From Tubulanus polymorphus (lineage: Eukaryota; Nemertea; Palaeonemertea; Tubulaniformes; Tubulanidae), in assembly GCF_964204645.1 (NCBI RefSeq), contig NC_134034.1, positions 2,636,072 to 2,700,071 of the forward strand: DNA of 64,000 nucleotides, given 5' to 3'. The position numbers were made by a program, and so were the translations under genes. The notes beneath the pieces were generated by a model that worked only from the letters and a program-made list of their open reading frames with translations, ran no database searches and was not told where the DNA came from. Shown here in pieces: positions 22,158 through 33,274 of the stretch. Position 1 is the stretch's first letter. Each line of letters starts with the position of its first letter.

Positions 22158-23462
22158 TTTCGCGGAGAGATGCCGACAGCGGTTCGACTCCGTTGAATAT
22201 CAGTTGGATTTTGAAGCATTCTCTATTGACTAAGCGCAGTTGCACCGGTCGGTTGCACCTGCTAGTAAGATCTGACAGCCTAATGCGTAACGCCGATATA
22301 AAAATCATATATTCATCGATATTAGAAAGCGATCTCGACTCTGCATATGATATGATATGTTTAATGAAAAAATATTAATCAAAGCTTGATAAATGTGGAA
22401 TGATGCAATTTAATAAGCTATGTGTTCATGTATTGAAATCTTCTTCCGAAGCTGCGAGTGGGCTGCTGTAGCAGTGAGGGGATGGATGCTACAACCGCCG
22501 GGGCGGATCCAAGGGAGGTTTTAGGGGGTCTCGACCCCTGCTCCCTGTTCGAAATTTTTTTGATAGATAGAGTGATGATGAAACTAAACACAATTCAAAT
22601 CTTTATCGATTGCTGTTATGGGCGTCTGCCAGAAATAAATGTAGGTAACGCACATATTTCTATGAATAAACTTCATTTCACTCGCATTCAAAAATTATAT
22701 CTGGACAAACACTGCACTTCACCCCCCCCCCGCGCTAAAATATCTGCATGCGCCCCTAAGGAGTGAGGGAGGGCTGATGCAGGTCAGTGAAGGGATGCTT
22801 CAGCAGTAAGGGAAGGGTTCATCTATACTATAGGTGCCGTGGTCATTTCACAGTGAAGGGACAGGCGCGGATCCAGGGCCATACAGTGACTACAGCACAG
22901 TGAAAAAGGGCACCAACTTTGAAAAGGGCCAGTATTAAAACCCAGCGAGCGAGTTTGAGTTTGAGCGCCATTCATTGGTATCATGCCTAATACAGTAAGG
23001 CAATTATTTTTATGACGCACAAATTGTGTGCCCTTTTATTTACTTTTTTCCCGAAACTGCCCCCCCCCCCCACATCACTTCATTCTGCCACTATAGCATT
23101 GCCGTGCGAGGGCGTACATTTGGAACCTATTCTGACTTAGGTCTCTAAATAAATCGTGAACTTCTTCCGCCCGACCGGATACCGTAGCAGCTTCTTCACC
23201 TGACCGAATCGAGGGTTTTCGGGACGACCGAAGATCTCCATCCGACCGAATAGCGTAGACAGTATTAAAACAATAGACCCCATGTACATAGATGTACACG
23301 TATTCTATACGTGGCATCTGATAGAACACTGTAGAATTATGCATGTTCTCCATCTGTCAAAAAAATCCTGCAGATGTTTTTCTCCGGCCCATCGCACGAT
23401 TCCTTTTGCTCAATATATATCGCGGGCGTGCATTTATCACAGAGCGTTTTATAAGTACTCCA
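22158..23462. other. Flank upstream of the carboxypeptidase gene, repeat-rich
   Basis: Contains two GGCGGATCC-type repeat ends (22498, 22862) and C-homopolymers (22719-22730, 23060-23071). A minus-strand open stretch at about 23078-23250 reads as plausible protein (...AEEVHDLFRDLSQNRF...) ending at a stop, but no start, splice partner or family was recognised. Confidence 0.35.
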
Positions 23463-23525
23463 CTAGCTCGGGATGCCATCAGGCGCTTTCAATGTGGTGT
23501 CGTCCTCTGGTGCCGGATCGAATTC
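23463..23525 (-). other. Possible terminal exon, diverged paralogue of 23648-23785
   Basis: After a CTTTGCAG acceptor the minus strand reads EFDPAPEDDTTLKAP... to TAG. The PE-DTTLK core matches the next candidate exon, which suggests an old local duplication. No upstream exon was found; it may be a gene remnant. Confidence 0.3.
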
Positions 23526-23647
23526 CTGCAAAGGGAGAATGTGTGCTACCATTGAGATTTAAAACAACAACTGACGAAATGAGTTAATGATAATGGTTGG
23601 AGGTAGATTTTGTCGGTGATTGTTTAACAACTTTAGTCGGTTTCATA

Positions 23648-23785
23648 TCAAAGCTCTTTCAAAGTGGTGTCGCCCTCTGGATTTGTGTCCTCGAATACGA
23701 TTCTGATTTTGTCGTTGAACGTGCCGCAACAACTTTCATTTGCTTCACATTGAAGACCTTTCAAAAAACTCCCATGCAGAAAATA
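23648..23785 (-). other. Possible terminal exon of an unidentified Cys-containing secreted peptide
   Basis: After a possible CATAG acceptor, 46 codons stay open to TGA. The frame contains LQCEANESCCGTFND and later EDTNPEGDTTLKEL. Three cysteines including a CC pair, plus an acidic tail, look like protein rather than chance. The duplicated copy at about 26090-26180 has two fewer T in a T-run, shifting its frame, and is cut off by a minisatellite. No start codon exon was identified. Confidence 0.35.
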
Positions 23786-23976
23786 CTATGACGAAGCTAC
23801 GATAAATTGATAGCGAAAGCTCGTACGTATCTAAGACCATGGACGTTTATAATACGTCCATGCTTAGATAAAAGTATAGCCGTAAGTTCAAACAGAAACG
23901 TCCATGCTTAGATAAAAGCATAGCCTTAAGTTCAAACAGAAATGGTGTAAGAGTGGCATGCGTGGAAAAAAATTGA

Positions 23977-24047
23977 GGTTCTACCGAGACTCGAACTCGG
24001 ATCGCTGGATTCAGAGTCCAAAGTGCTAACCATTACACCATAGAACC
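23977..24047 (-). tRNA. tRNA-Gln (CTG)
   Basis: A 71-nt cloverleaf on the minus strand. The acceptor stem is GGTTCTA/TAGAACC, the A box TGGTGTAATGG, the anticodon loop CTCTGAA (anticodon CTG) and the B box GAGTTCGAGTCTC. The anticodon stem closes with a T-G pair in this copy. No intron. Confidence 0.95.
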
Positions 24048-24172
24048 CTGTATGATACTGCCACCTAGTATCGAGAATGTAATACCGTAAATCATGGCCG
24101 AATAAACAAGAATTGTTATAGATATCTTTCATCTTCATCCATTATTATCCGTCTATATTTCAACCACCTCAT

Positions 24173-24276
24173 CCTCCCCAGGCAGGGATTCGAACCTGAT
24201 GGCATCGCTACACTCGGCCACAGCACGAACCGTGGTAATCTCGATGCCATCAGGTTCGAATCTCTACCGGGAGAGC
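24173..24276 (-). repeat. tRNA-derived (SINE-like) segment with a 23-bp inverted repeat
   Basis: The minus strand carries an A-box-like TGGCCGAGTG and a B box GGTTCGAATCC. GATTCGAACCTGATGGCATCG (with one flanking G) is repeated in inverted orientation about 45 bp away. Duplicated at 26519-26620. Confidence 0.55.
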
Positions 24277-24425
24277 GGGGTACAAGCATCTCGGCTACGA
24301 TACGACAAACGTTTATATATAGAAAATGCACAAGAAACAAAACAGAAAAATGCGTTTCACTACGACAGGAATCGTTTTTATTCTTCCATCTAATGACTTT
24401 GAATCATCGTGATGACAAAAAGCGA

Positions 24426-25236
24426 TTATTCATAGCAACATGTCCCAAAAACTGGTGGATGAGTAGGAGCGCATTGTTTCCATCCCTTTTTGTGGCAACC
24501 CAAAATGTAGAACATCGTACCGATTTTTCCAGTGCCGCGGCACATACAGATTTTTCTTTTGGCTCTCTGATGGGCCACTTCTACAATATATAACATAAAT
24601 ATGCGTGAGAAACCACATCCTCCATCAGCAAGGCTTTAATACTTTAGACAAGGTCATGGACCACTTCTGGAACTCAAAATACATGCGCGAGGAATGACAT
24701 CCTCCAAGCGGGGCTTACTAGAAATGGTATTGGGAAATTTGTGGATGGGCCGGACACATTTTCTAGCATTTCTATGGAGAAACTCAATCCTTATTCCATT
24801 AATTATGCGTGCAAAAGAAATTGATGAGACCCCGTCAATTCAGAAAAGGACAACTAGTAGACTCATCCTACCTCGACAGGGGTTGGAACCCGATGTTATC
24901 ATAATACTCTGTCACGGCAGGAGATCACGCACATCTAAGTGAAAGCTAGTAACGCATCACCAATTTCTTAAGGAAACTGCGCTTACCATTGGAATCCATG
25001 GCTGCCACTCCGGCAATGACTAGTGCGAGTGCGGCGATCAAAATCAAGACCTGTAATGAAATAAACCTTTAGATCACAGCGAGCCCAGCATTGCAAGAAT
25101 TACTGAAAACCACCGTTCCACAATTGGGGTTCAAAATAATCGCTTTGCAATATCAATTGGTTCAACTTTTGAATCACAAGGTGCAACTGTGTAACCGGCT
25201 TTTGTACATTTGCCATTCTGTAGTACTTACCTTCAT
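24426..25236 (-). CDS. Six-cysteine secreted peptide A, sea anemone type I toxin-like
   Basis: Three exons: 25236-25231 (ATG AAG), 25050-24987 and 24580-24426 (TAA), 74 codons, intact. Exons 1-2 encode a hydrophobic signal peptide. Exon 3 opens with a short propeptide ending in a basic AKRK site, then six Cys spaced C-x-C-x14-C-x7-C-x10-C-C with a GC..KGW segment. That framework matches the sea anemone type I sodium-channel toxin family (defensin-like fold); members act on voltage-gated sodium channels after secretion. A channel target here is inference; an antimicrobial role is possible. A TATA box lies at 25313-25320 and an AATAAA at 24377-24382 (both minus). A pairs with B, from which it differs in the propeptide and at one basic position before the first Cys. 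Confidence 0.75.
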
Positions 25237-25312
25237 TTTGAAATTCAGTTGAGTGCTTTTCGACACTTGAAACTTGAATATCAGATAACCTGAATCCTGC
25301 AGTTTATATAGC

Positions 25313-25320
25313 TATTTCTA
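25313..25320 (-). promoter_or_regulatory. TATA box of peptide gene A
   Basis: TATATAAA on the minus strand, 77 bp before the ATG. The following GCAGGATTCAGGTTATCTGA is almost identical in front of B, C and D, so the core promoter is conserved across the cluster. Confidence 0.8.
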
Positions 25321-25689
25321 GACATTTACGATCATTTAAAAAAAAATTTGATGACAGTTATAAAAATATCATTGTCATTGATCATGACAGATTGCATGAT
25401 CATTTTGTAATATTCCAGGCACTAATACGTATGTACCAAATAAACTGAATCCTGCAGTGTAGATACTTTTAGTCAGTAACATGTCACCAATCTCGACAAA
25501 TCGGTAATATAGTCAATCCTTTCCTAATATGACAGCTAATAGATATCATCTACATATTCACATATTTATTTTTATTTTCAACTTTTCAGATGAAAGCCTC
25601 ATAAGAATTCACTGATTATGATATTGTGAAAATGTTGGAACAGCAACACTGAGAAAATGGTGGCCCAAGTGTATTCCGGTTAAGTAGCT

Positions 25690-26090
25690 GATTGGTTAAC
25701 TGAATGACTGGGCGACTGAGCGACTAGAGGACTGGATGAATGAGTGAATGGAACATATGGTGACAGGATGACTGGGCAACTGGATGAATGACCGATTGTA
25801 CTACTGGATGACTGATCAATTGGGTGACTGGCTGACTGGATCAACATTACCATACCACCATCTCCATCATCACTTTCTCCAACATGACTTCTATCAACCC
25901 CATATCCTCCACCATCACATAATCATCGCCATCATCACAATCGTCACCATCACCATCTCCAGCATCACTATCACAATAATCTCCTGCATCACCCTCTCCA
26001 CCATCGAGATCATCGTCATTGTCATCGTCATCGTCATCGTCACCGTCACCGTCACCGTCACCGTCACCGTCACCATCATCATCATTCGAT
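25690..26090. repeat. Low-complexity tandem repeats (TGACTGGRYGA; CACCATCATC; CACCGT)
   Basis: Degenerate GACTGGATGA-type repeats (25690-25850) are followed by CACCATCATCACxx and CGTCAC runs up to 26082. They separate the two peptide-gene units. Long open frames across them are artefacts. Confidence 0.85.
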
Positions 26091-26180
26091 TCTGATTCTG
26101 ATTTTGTCGTTGAACGTGCCGCAACAACTTTCATTTACTTCACATTGAAGACCTTTCAAAACTCCCATCCAGAAAATACC
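26090..26180 (-). pseudogene. Truncated copy of the Cys-containing candidate exon
   Basis: Duplicate of 23694-23785. The T-run is two bases shorter, so the frame shifts, and the acidic C-terminal part is replaced by the minisatellite. Confidence 0.4.
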
Positions 26181-26311
26181 TTGTCGAAGCTACGATTGAT
26201 TGATAGCTAAAGCTCGTACGTATCTAAGACTATACGTCCATGCTTAGGTAAAGTATAGCAGCAGGTTCAAACAGAAATGTTGTAAGAGTGGCATGCGTGG
26301 AGAAAAATTGG

Positions 26312-26382
26312 GGTTCTACCGAGACTCGAACTCGGATCGTTGGATTCAGAGTCCAAAGTGCTAACCATTACACCATAGAACC
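26312..26382 (-). tRNA. tRNA-Gln (CTG), second copy
   Basis: 71 nt, identical to the copy at 23977 except that the anticodon stem TTGGA/TCCAA is fully paired. It was carried along by the segmental duplication. Confidence 0.95.
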
Positions 26383-26518
26383 CTGTATGATACTGCCACC
26401 TAGTATAGACTATCGAGAATGTAATACCGTAAATCATGGCCGAATAAACAAGCATTGTTATAGATATCTTTCATCTTCATCCATTATTATCCATCTATAT
26501 TTCAACCATCTCATCCTC

Positions 26519-26620
26519 CCCAGGCAGGGATTCGAACCTGATGGCATCGCTACACTCAGCTACGGCACGAATCGTGGTAATCTCGATGCCATCAGGTTCG
26601 AATCCCAACCGGGAGAGGGG
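26519..26620 (-). repeat. tRNA-derived (SINE-like) segment, second copy
   Basis: Same structure as 24173-24276; the A-box region has diverged (TAGCTGAGTG on the minus strand). The B box and inverted repeat are retained. Confidence 0.55.
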
Positions 26621-26767
26621 GGTACAACCATCTCGGCTACGATACGACAAACGTTAATATATAGGAAATGCACAAGAAACAAAACAGACAAATGCGTTTC
26701 ACTACGACAGGAATCGTTTTTATTCTTCCATCTAATGACTTTGAATCATCGTGATGACAAAAAGCGA

Positions 26768-27645
26768 TTATTCATAGCAACATGTCCCAAAAACAGGTGG
26801 ATGAGTAGGAGCGCATTGTTTCCATCCCTTTTTGTGGCAACCCAAAATGTAGAACATCGTACCGATTTTTCCAGTGCCGCGGCACATACAGATTCTTCTT
26901 TTGGTTCTCTCATGGGTCACTTCTACAATATATAACATAAATATGCGTTAGAAACCACATCCTCCATCAGCAAGGCTTTAATACTTTAGACTAGGTCATG
27001 GAACACTTCTAGAATTCAAAATACATGCGCGAGGAATGACATCCTCCCAGCAGGGCTTACTAGAAAAGGTATTGGGAAATTTGTGGATGGGCCAGACACA
27101 TTTTCCAGCATTTCCATGGAGAAACTTAAGCCTTATTTCATCAATTATGCGTGCAAAAGAAATTGATGAGATCCCGTTAATTCAGAAAAGGACAACTCAA
27201 ACATAGCTTATACAAGGTTCACAACACCCCATGGGTCCGCGACTACCCTGCCCTAGTAGACACATCCTACCTCGACAGGGGTTGGAACCCGATGATATCA
27301 TTATGTCACGGCAGGAGATCATTCTGCCGAGGTCCACGCACATCTAAGTGAAAGCTAGTAACGCGTCACTAATTTCTTAAGGAAACTGCGCTTACCGTTG
27401 GAATCCATGGCTGCCAGTCCGGCAATGACTAGTGCGAGTGCGGCGATCAAAATCAAGACCTGTAATAGAATAAACCTTTCGATCACAGCGAGCCCAGCAT
27501 TGCAAGAATTACTGAAAACCACAGTTCCACATTTGGGGTTCAAAATAATCGCTTGGCAATATCAAATGGTTCAACTTTTGAATCACAAGGTGCAACTGTG
27601 TAACTGGCTTTTGTGCATTTGCCATTCTGTAGTACCTACCTTCAT
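26768..27645 (-). CDS. Six-cysteine secreted peptide B, sea anemone type I toxin-like
   Basis: Exons 27645-27640, 27459-27396 and 26922-26768 (TAA); 74 codons, intact, same phases as gene A. The propeptide differs from A at several residues (basic site TKRR), while the six-Cys region is the same apart from synonymous change. Donors are GTAGGT (exon 1) and GTAAGC (exon 2). AATAAA lies at 26719-26724 (minus). The first intron is ~180 bp and the second ~470 bp. Family and function as for A; the target is not known from sequence. Confidence 0.75.
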
Positions 27646-27711
27646 TTTGAAATTCAGTTGAGTGCTTTTCGATACTTGAAACTTGAATATCAGATAACCT
27701 GAATCCTGCAG

Positions 27712-27719
27712 TTTATATA
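27712..27719 (-). promoter_or_regulatory. TATA box of peptide gene B
   Basis: TATATAAA on the minus strand, 67 bp upstream of the ATG, with the same downstream initiator-region sequence as the other copies. Confidence 0.8.
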
Positions 27720-28354
27720 GCTATTTCTTGACACTTATGGTAATCATCTAAAAAGGATTTTGATGATAGTTATAAAAATATTATTTTTATTGATCATATC
27801 AGATTGCATGATCCTTTCCTAATAATCCAGGCACTAATAAGTATGTGCCAAATGAAGTAACTCCTGTAGTGAAGTTACTTTTAGCCAGTAATGTGATACC
27901 AATCTCGACAAATCGGTAATATAGTCAATCCTTTCCTAATATGACAGCTAATAGATATCATCTACATATTCAAATATGTATTTTCATTTTCAACTTTTAA
28001 GATGAAAGCCTCATAAGAATTCACTTATTATGATATTCTGAAAATGTTGGAACAGCAACACTGATATAATGATGCGTACTAAGAATCTATTCCATTCAAG
28101 TCTTCAAAGTCCCATTCAAACAACGCCTTCATCTGAGTGTGGCAAGTTTGCTGAGAAAATGGTGGCCCAAGTGTATTCCGGTTAAGTAGCTGATTGGTTA
28201 ACTGGATGATTGGGCGACTGGACGACTAGGCGACTGGATGAATGAGTGAATGGAAGATATGGTGACAGGATGACTGGGCAATTGGATAACTGACCGATTG
28301 TACTACTGGATGATTGACCAATTGGGTGACTGGCCGACTGGATCAACATTACCA

Positions 28355-29230
28355 TAACACCATCTCCATTTGTATACATCACCACCATCTCCATTTGTAT
28401 ACATCACCACCATCTCCATTTGTATACATCTCCACCATCTCCATTTGTATACATCTCCACCATCTCCATTTGTATACATCTCCACCATCTCCATTTGTAT
28501 ACATCACCACCATCTCCATTTGTATACATCTCCACCATCTCCATTTGTATACATCACCACCATCTCCATTTGTAACATCTCCACCATCTCCATTTGTATA
28601 CATCACCACCATCTCCATTTGTAACATCTCCACCATCTCCATTTGTAACATCTCCACCATCTCCATTTGTATACATCACCACCATCTCCATTTGTATACA
28701 TCACCACCATCTCCATTTGTAACATCTCCACCATCTCCATTTGTAACATCTCCACCATCTCCATTTGTAACATCTCCACCATCTCCATTTGTATACATCA
28801 CCACCATCTCCATTTGTAACATCTCCACCATCTCCATTTGTAACATCTCCACCATCTCCATTTGTAACATCTCCACCATCTCCATTTGTATACATCACCA
28901 CCATCTCCATTTGTATACATCACCACCATCTCCATTTGTAACATCTCCACCATCTCCATTTGTAACATCTCCACCATCTCCATTTGTAACATCTCCACCA
29001 TCTCCATTTGTATACATCACCACCATCTCCATTTGTAACATCTCCACCATCTCCATTTGTAACATCTCCACCATCTCCATTTGTAACATCTCCACCATCT
29101 CCATTTGTATACATCACCACCATCTCCATTTGTATACATCACCACCATCTCCATTTGTAACATCTCCACCATCTCCATTTGTATACATCACCACCATCTC
29201 CATTTGTATACATCACCACCATCTCAGATG
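28355..29230. repeat. 24/25-bp minisatellite, about 35 units
   Basis: Two interleaved unit types, ACCATCTCCATTTGTATACATC and the shorter form lacking TATA, are arranged in blocks that themselves repeat (e.g. the ~220-bp pattern at 28680-28900 and 28900-29120). Open frames in all six readings are artefacts. Confidence 0.95.
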
Positions 29231-29418
29231 GTGGTGATGTATCATCAACAGCATCGAGATGTTTCATCAACAGCATCACCATCACTATCATCTCCACCAT
29301 CTCAACGAACACCACCCAGTAGTTTAGTCATCCAGTTGACCAGTCATCCAGTGGACCAGTAATCTAGTCCTCCATCAGTCTCCCATTGGAGGTGGTTTTT
29401 GACCGTCAACTGTCGCTT

Positions 29419-29747
<329 letters not shown>

Positions 29748-30344
29748 TTTTTGACGGAAAAATATTTGAATTTTCGAAAATGGATATAAAAAGGCATAAA
29801 TAACGAGAGTTTTATTACCTACTGCATATAAACGTTTCCATGTGACATATTGCCAAATGCCATAGAACCATTCCTGTACAAGTGGATAGCTTCATCAGGT
29901 GAATACGATGAACTTAAAGAGGGAAAGTTTGAACTTCGAATGAATTACCTAAAAAGTCTAACTATCGACGTCGCACTGTTTCGACGCCAGGTTAACAAGG
30001 CTGGTTTACAACTCGTTAGAGACTGCAGTCATAACGTACAATGGAGGCTTTTTGACGGAAAAATATTTGAATTTCCGAATATGGATATAAAAAGGCATAA
30101 ATAACGAGAGTTTTATTACCTACTGCATATGAACGTTTCCATGTGACATATTGCCAAATGCCATAGAACCATTCCTGTACAAGTGGATAGCTTCATCAGG
30201 TGAATACGATGAACTTTAAGAGGGAAAGCTTAGACTTCGAATGAATTACCTAAAAAGTCTAACTATCGACGTCGCACTGTTTCGACGCCAGGTTAACAAG
30301 GCTGGTTTACAACTCGTTAGAGACTGCAGTCATAACGTACAATG
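29748..30344. repeat. 299-bp tandem duplication, two units
   Basis: CTTTTTGACGGAAAAATATT starts unit 1 at 29747 and unit 2 at about 30048. Unit 1 contains an 84-codon open frame that runs into unit 2. An extra T in unit 2 (ACTTTAAG versus ACTTAAAG region) disrupts the equivalent frame. No protein family was recognised. Confidence 0.85.
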
Positions 30345-30469
30345 GAACCAGCTATTGTGCATCATTTTTTACTCTGTAATACTTTAACCTTCATTTTGAA
30401 ATTCAGTGAGTGCTCTGGACATTGAAAACATGAACGTCGTCAGATGACCTGAATCCTACAGTTTATATA
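30345..30469 (-). pseudogene. Relic E: promoter and first exon of the six-cysteine peptide family
   Basis: The minus strand has TATATAAA (30462-30469), the conserved GTAGGATTCAGGTCATCTGA region and ATGAAG (30389-30394) with a GT donor. Homology stops at about 30345 against the 299-bp repeats, so the signal-peptide and Cys exons are absent. A dead or truncated copy oriented like A and B. Confidence 0.75.
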
Positions 30470-31839
30470 TCTACTATCTTTTTAGACATTTAGACGTGAT
30501 ACTAATCATGACAAATCGGTTATAATTAATCCTTCAATATTTCGATAGCTAGTGTCATTTATGCGTTCAACTCATCTTTTGCCATGTGGTGCCAAGTGTG
30601 ACATAAAGGATTATTTATCAGAAATGGAGAACTACGTCACCCAATCCCCTGTTTTAAATCCCAGATCCGCATTTTTAGTTCAGAATTTTCGTTTCATGCA
30701 CATTTCAGTAATTTTTATAAATATTTTCTCTTTAAAGGTAAAAAAATTTCCCTCTCAAAAACCTTTAAGAACAGTCGAGCTATTTCAAGAATTCAAAAAT
30801 GCTCGTTTGCCTTTGGTGCCTGGTGGATACGATACTAAGTATTTCATATAGTTTCGCTTGTACTGAACCAGCATCTTACAATCCAGCTTTTTTATTCCCA
30901 CTGAAATGATGTCAATCGAGTTCGACTATTGTTGTCCATTGCATTGACGCGCAATCCACCCTACATCGCGGAAGGTAACAATTGAGGGATTATATGTAGA
31001 GCTGTATTGAGTACAGATGATTGATTATTTAAAAAATTTACCAGACCTCTCTCATGTATGTGTGGAAAAAAATTGCGAAAGTGGCAGAAAACCTTAGAGA
31101 TTTTGGTTATTGCCCCCCCCCCCTCTAAACAGGTGACGTCGCCCCGGTATTGAGTCGAGAAAATTGTGAAATTTTAGGCTAGGATGATTGAAGAATTGGG
31201 GATTATTTCTATTGCCTCATACATAAAAGACCCATTTGTATTAAAGTGAGCCGCATTATGCATAGAATAAATGATTAGAATTATCATAATCATTAGAACT
31301 AATAGCTTATGCGCGTAATTCTAAGCGGATTCGTGATGAAACGATAAATTAGCATTATGCGGAGAACGTACTCAGAAATACCTAACATTTTATAACTAGG
31401 GCACTAATTTAGATGAGAGCTTCACAATACTTGGGTGACTGGTTGACACACTTAAAATGATGGATGTTTTTAGTAGGGCTCCAACCTGCAACGTATTTAA
31501 GGATATGGTTTTGTGGTTTTTGGGAGTCCTTCGCCATATATGCTATATATGTTTATTTTCTGATTTCAGTAATATTAGTATGAAATTAAATCAAAATCAA
31601 TCTCACAGATTGGCAACATCTGAGCCTTAAAACAGTTATTTATATATAGCCAAAAATATGTGTAAAAATATAGCTTTCATACCTCTCATGATATGATAAA
31701 AGACTGTAGGGTTACTTGACCAGTACCGAAGTGCTGAGTAACATTAACTGATGTTATCATACAAAGAAAGGAATTCAATCTATTTGTTTCAGCAAAGTAT
31801 ATACTTTATTTAATGTTGACAGTTTGCTGAAGGAGGTGT
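30470..31839. other. Non-coding part of duplicated unit 1
   Basis: Contains a 99-codon open frame at 30552-30851 (+), with a complete copy in unit 2. Its first part is the reverse complement of sequence upstream of gene C (33000-33110), so it is promoter-flank DNA rather than a gene. A C-homopolymer lies at 31113. Confidence 0.5.
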
Positions 31840-33010
31840 AATGTCTGGCGTTTGCGCTGCATCATTTTCAATCAAAAACCAAAGATCTGCTGTTTTTAGT
31901 TCATTTTCAATTGAAAATGTGAAGTGTGGATGATCAGTTTTTTAAAGTGTGCTGATAAAATGTCTAATGTCTGGTGTTTGTAGTTCATTTTCAATTAGAA
32001 ATGTCTCTGATGAAGCACTGAACACATGTGAAGTGTGGACGATCAGTTTTTGAAAGTGTGCTGATAAAATGTCTAATATCTGGTGTTTGTAATTCATTTT
32101 CAATTGAAAATGTCTCAGTTGATGCACTGGACGCACGTGTAGTGTGGACGCTCAGTTCTTTAATGTGTGCTGATGAAATGTCTAATATCTGGCGTTTGTT
32201 ATTCATTTTCAATTGAAAATTTCTTAGTTGAAGCACTGAACACACGTGTAGTGTGGACGCTCAGTTCTTTAAAGTGTGCTGATAAAATGTCTAATATCTG
32301 GCGTTTGTATTTCATTTTCAATTGAAAATGTCTCAGTTGAAGCACTGGACACATGTGAAGTGTGGACGATCAGTTTTTAAAGAGTGCTGATAAAATGTCT
32401 AATATCTGGCGTTTGTATTTCATTTTCAATTGAAAATGTCTCAGTTGAAGCACTGGACACATGTGAAGTGTGGACGAACAGTTTTTAAAGAGTGCTGATA
32501 AAATGTCTAATATCTGGTGTTTGTAATTCATTTTCAATTGAAAATGTTTCAGTTGATGCACTGGACACATGTGAAGTGTGGACGATCAGTTTTTTAAAGG
32601 GTGCTGATAAAATGTCTAATATCTGGCGTTTGTAATTCATTTTCAATTGAAAATGTCTCAGTTGATGCACTGGACACATGTGAAGTGTGGACGATCAGTT
32701 TTTTAAAGGGTGCTGATAAAATGTCTAATATCTGGTGTTTGTAACTCATTTTCAATTGAAAATGTCTCAGTTGATGCACTGGACACATGTGAAGTGTGGA
32801 CGATCAGTTTTTTAAAGGGTGCTGATAAAATGTCTAATATCTGGTGTTTGTAACTCATTTTCAATTGAAAATGTCTCAGTTGATGCACTGGACACATGTG
32901 AAGTGTGGACGATCAGTTTTTTTTAAAGTGTGCTGATAAAATGTCTAATGTCTGGTGTTTGTAGTTCATTTTCAATTGAAAATGTCTCAGTTGAAGCACT
33001 GGACACATGC
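31840..33010 (+). repeat. 109-bp satellite array upstream of gene C
   Basis: About ten units of 109 bp containing the perfect palindrome CATTTTCAATTGAAAATG. The array ends about 190 bp upstream of the gene C TATA box. Units vary slightly (GGTGTTTG/GGCGTTTG; TGATGCACTGG/TGAAGCACTGG). Confidence 0.95.
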
Positions 33011-33198
33011 GGTTTTGTTTCTCATCGTGCATTGAAATCAAACTCTCCATTACGTTTATGTCAGATTTGGCACCAGATGACAACAGATTTGTTGGATGCT
33101 GCATAAATGACATTGGCTGCCATATGCGGGTATTAGGGAAGGATTTACTATAACCACTTTGTCATGATTAGTATCACGTCTAAATGTCCAGGAATAGC

Positions 33199-33206
33199 TA
33201 TATAAA
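33199..33206 (+). promoter_or_regulatory. TATA box of peptide gene C
   Basis: TATATAAA 76 bp upstream of the ATG, followed by GTAGGATTCAGGTTATCTGA as in A, B and D. Confidence 0.8.
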
Positions 33207-33274
33207 CTGTAGGATTCAGGTTATCTGATATTCACCTTGCAAGTGTCGTAAAGGACTCCATTGGTCTTTAAAAA

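Larger units (their letters stand above)
23700..28370. repeat. Tandem segmental duplication, two ~2.2-kb units
   Basis: Unit 1 (~23700-25870) and unit 2 (~26095-28370) align throughout, starting at TGATTTTGTCGTTGAACGTG and ending at GACTGGATCAACATTACCAT. Each carries a tRNA-Gln gene, a tRNA-derived segment and one six-cysteine peptide gene, all on the minus strand. Offsets rise from 2335 (tRNA) to 2409 (first exon) because of small indels. Each unit is followed by a different expansion of a CACCATCTCCAT-type minisatellite. Confidence 0.9.

Noticed and set aside
28355-29230. Possible CRISPR-like array
   Set aside because: Units are 24-25 bp with no unique spacers, and the window is clearly animal DNA.
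28314-29237. Long open frames on both strands over the 24/25-bp minisatellite
   Set aside because: Repeat units lack stops in several frames; products are pure repeats with no start context or splice signals.
30552-30851. A 99-codon frame present identically in both duplication units (also 35838-36137)
   Set aside because: Its first part is promoter-flank DNA found inverted upstream of gene C, and it has no protein-like features; identity between the copies only reflects the duplication.
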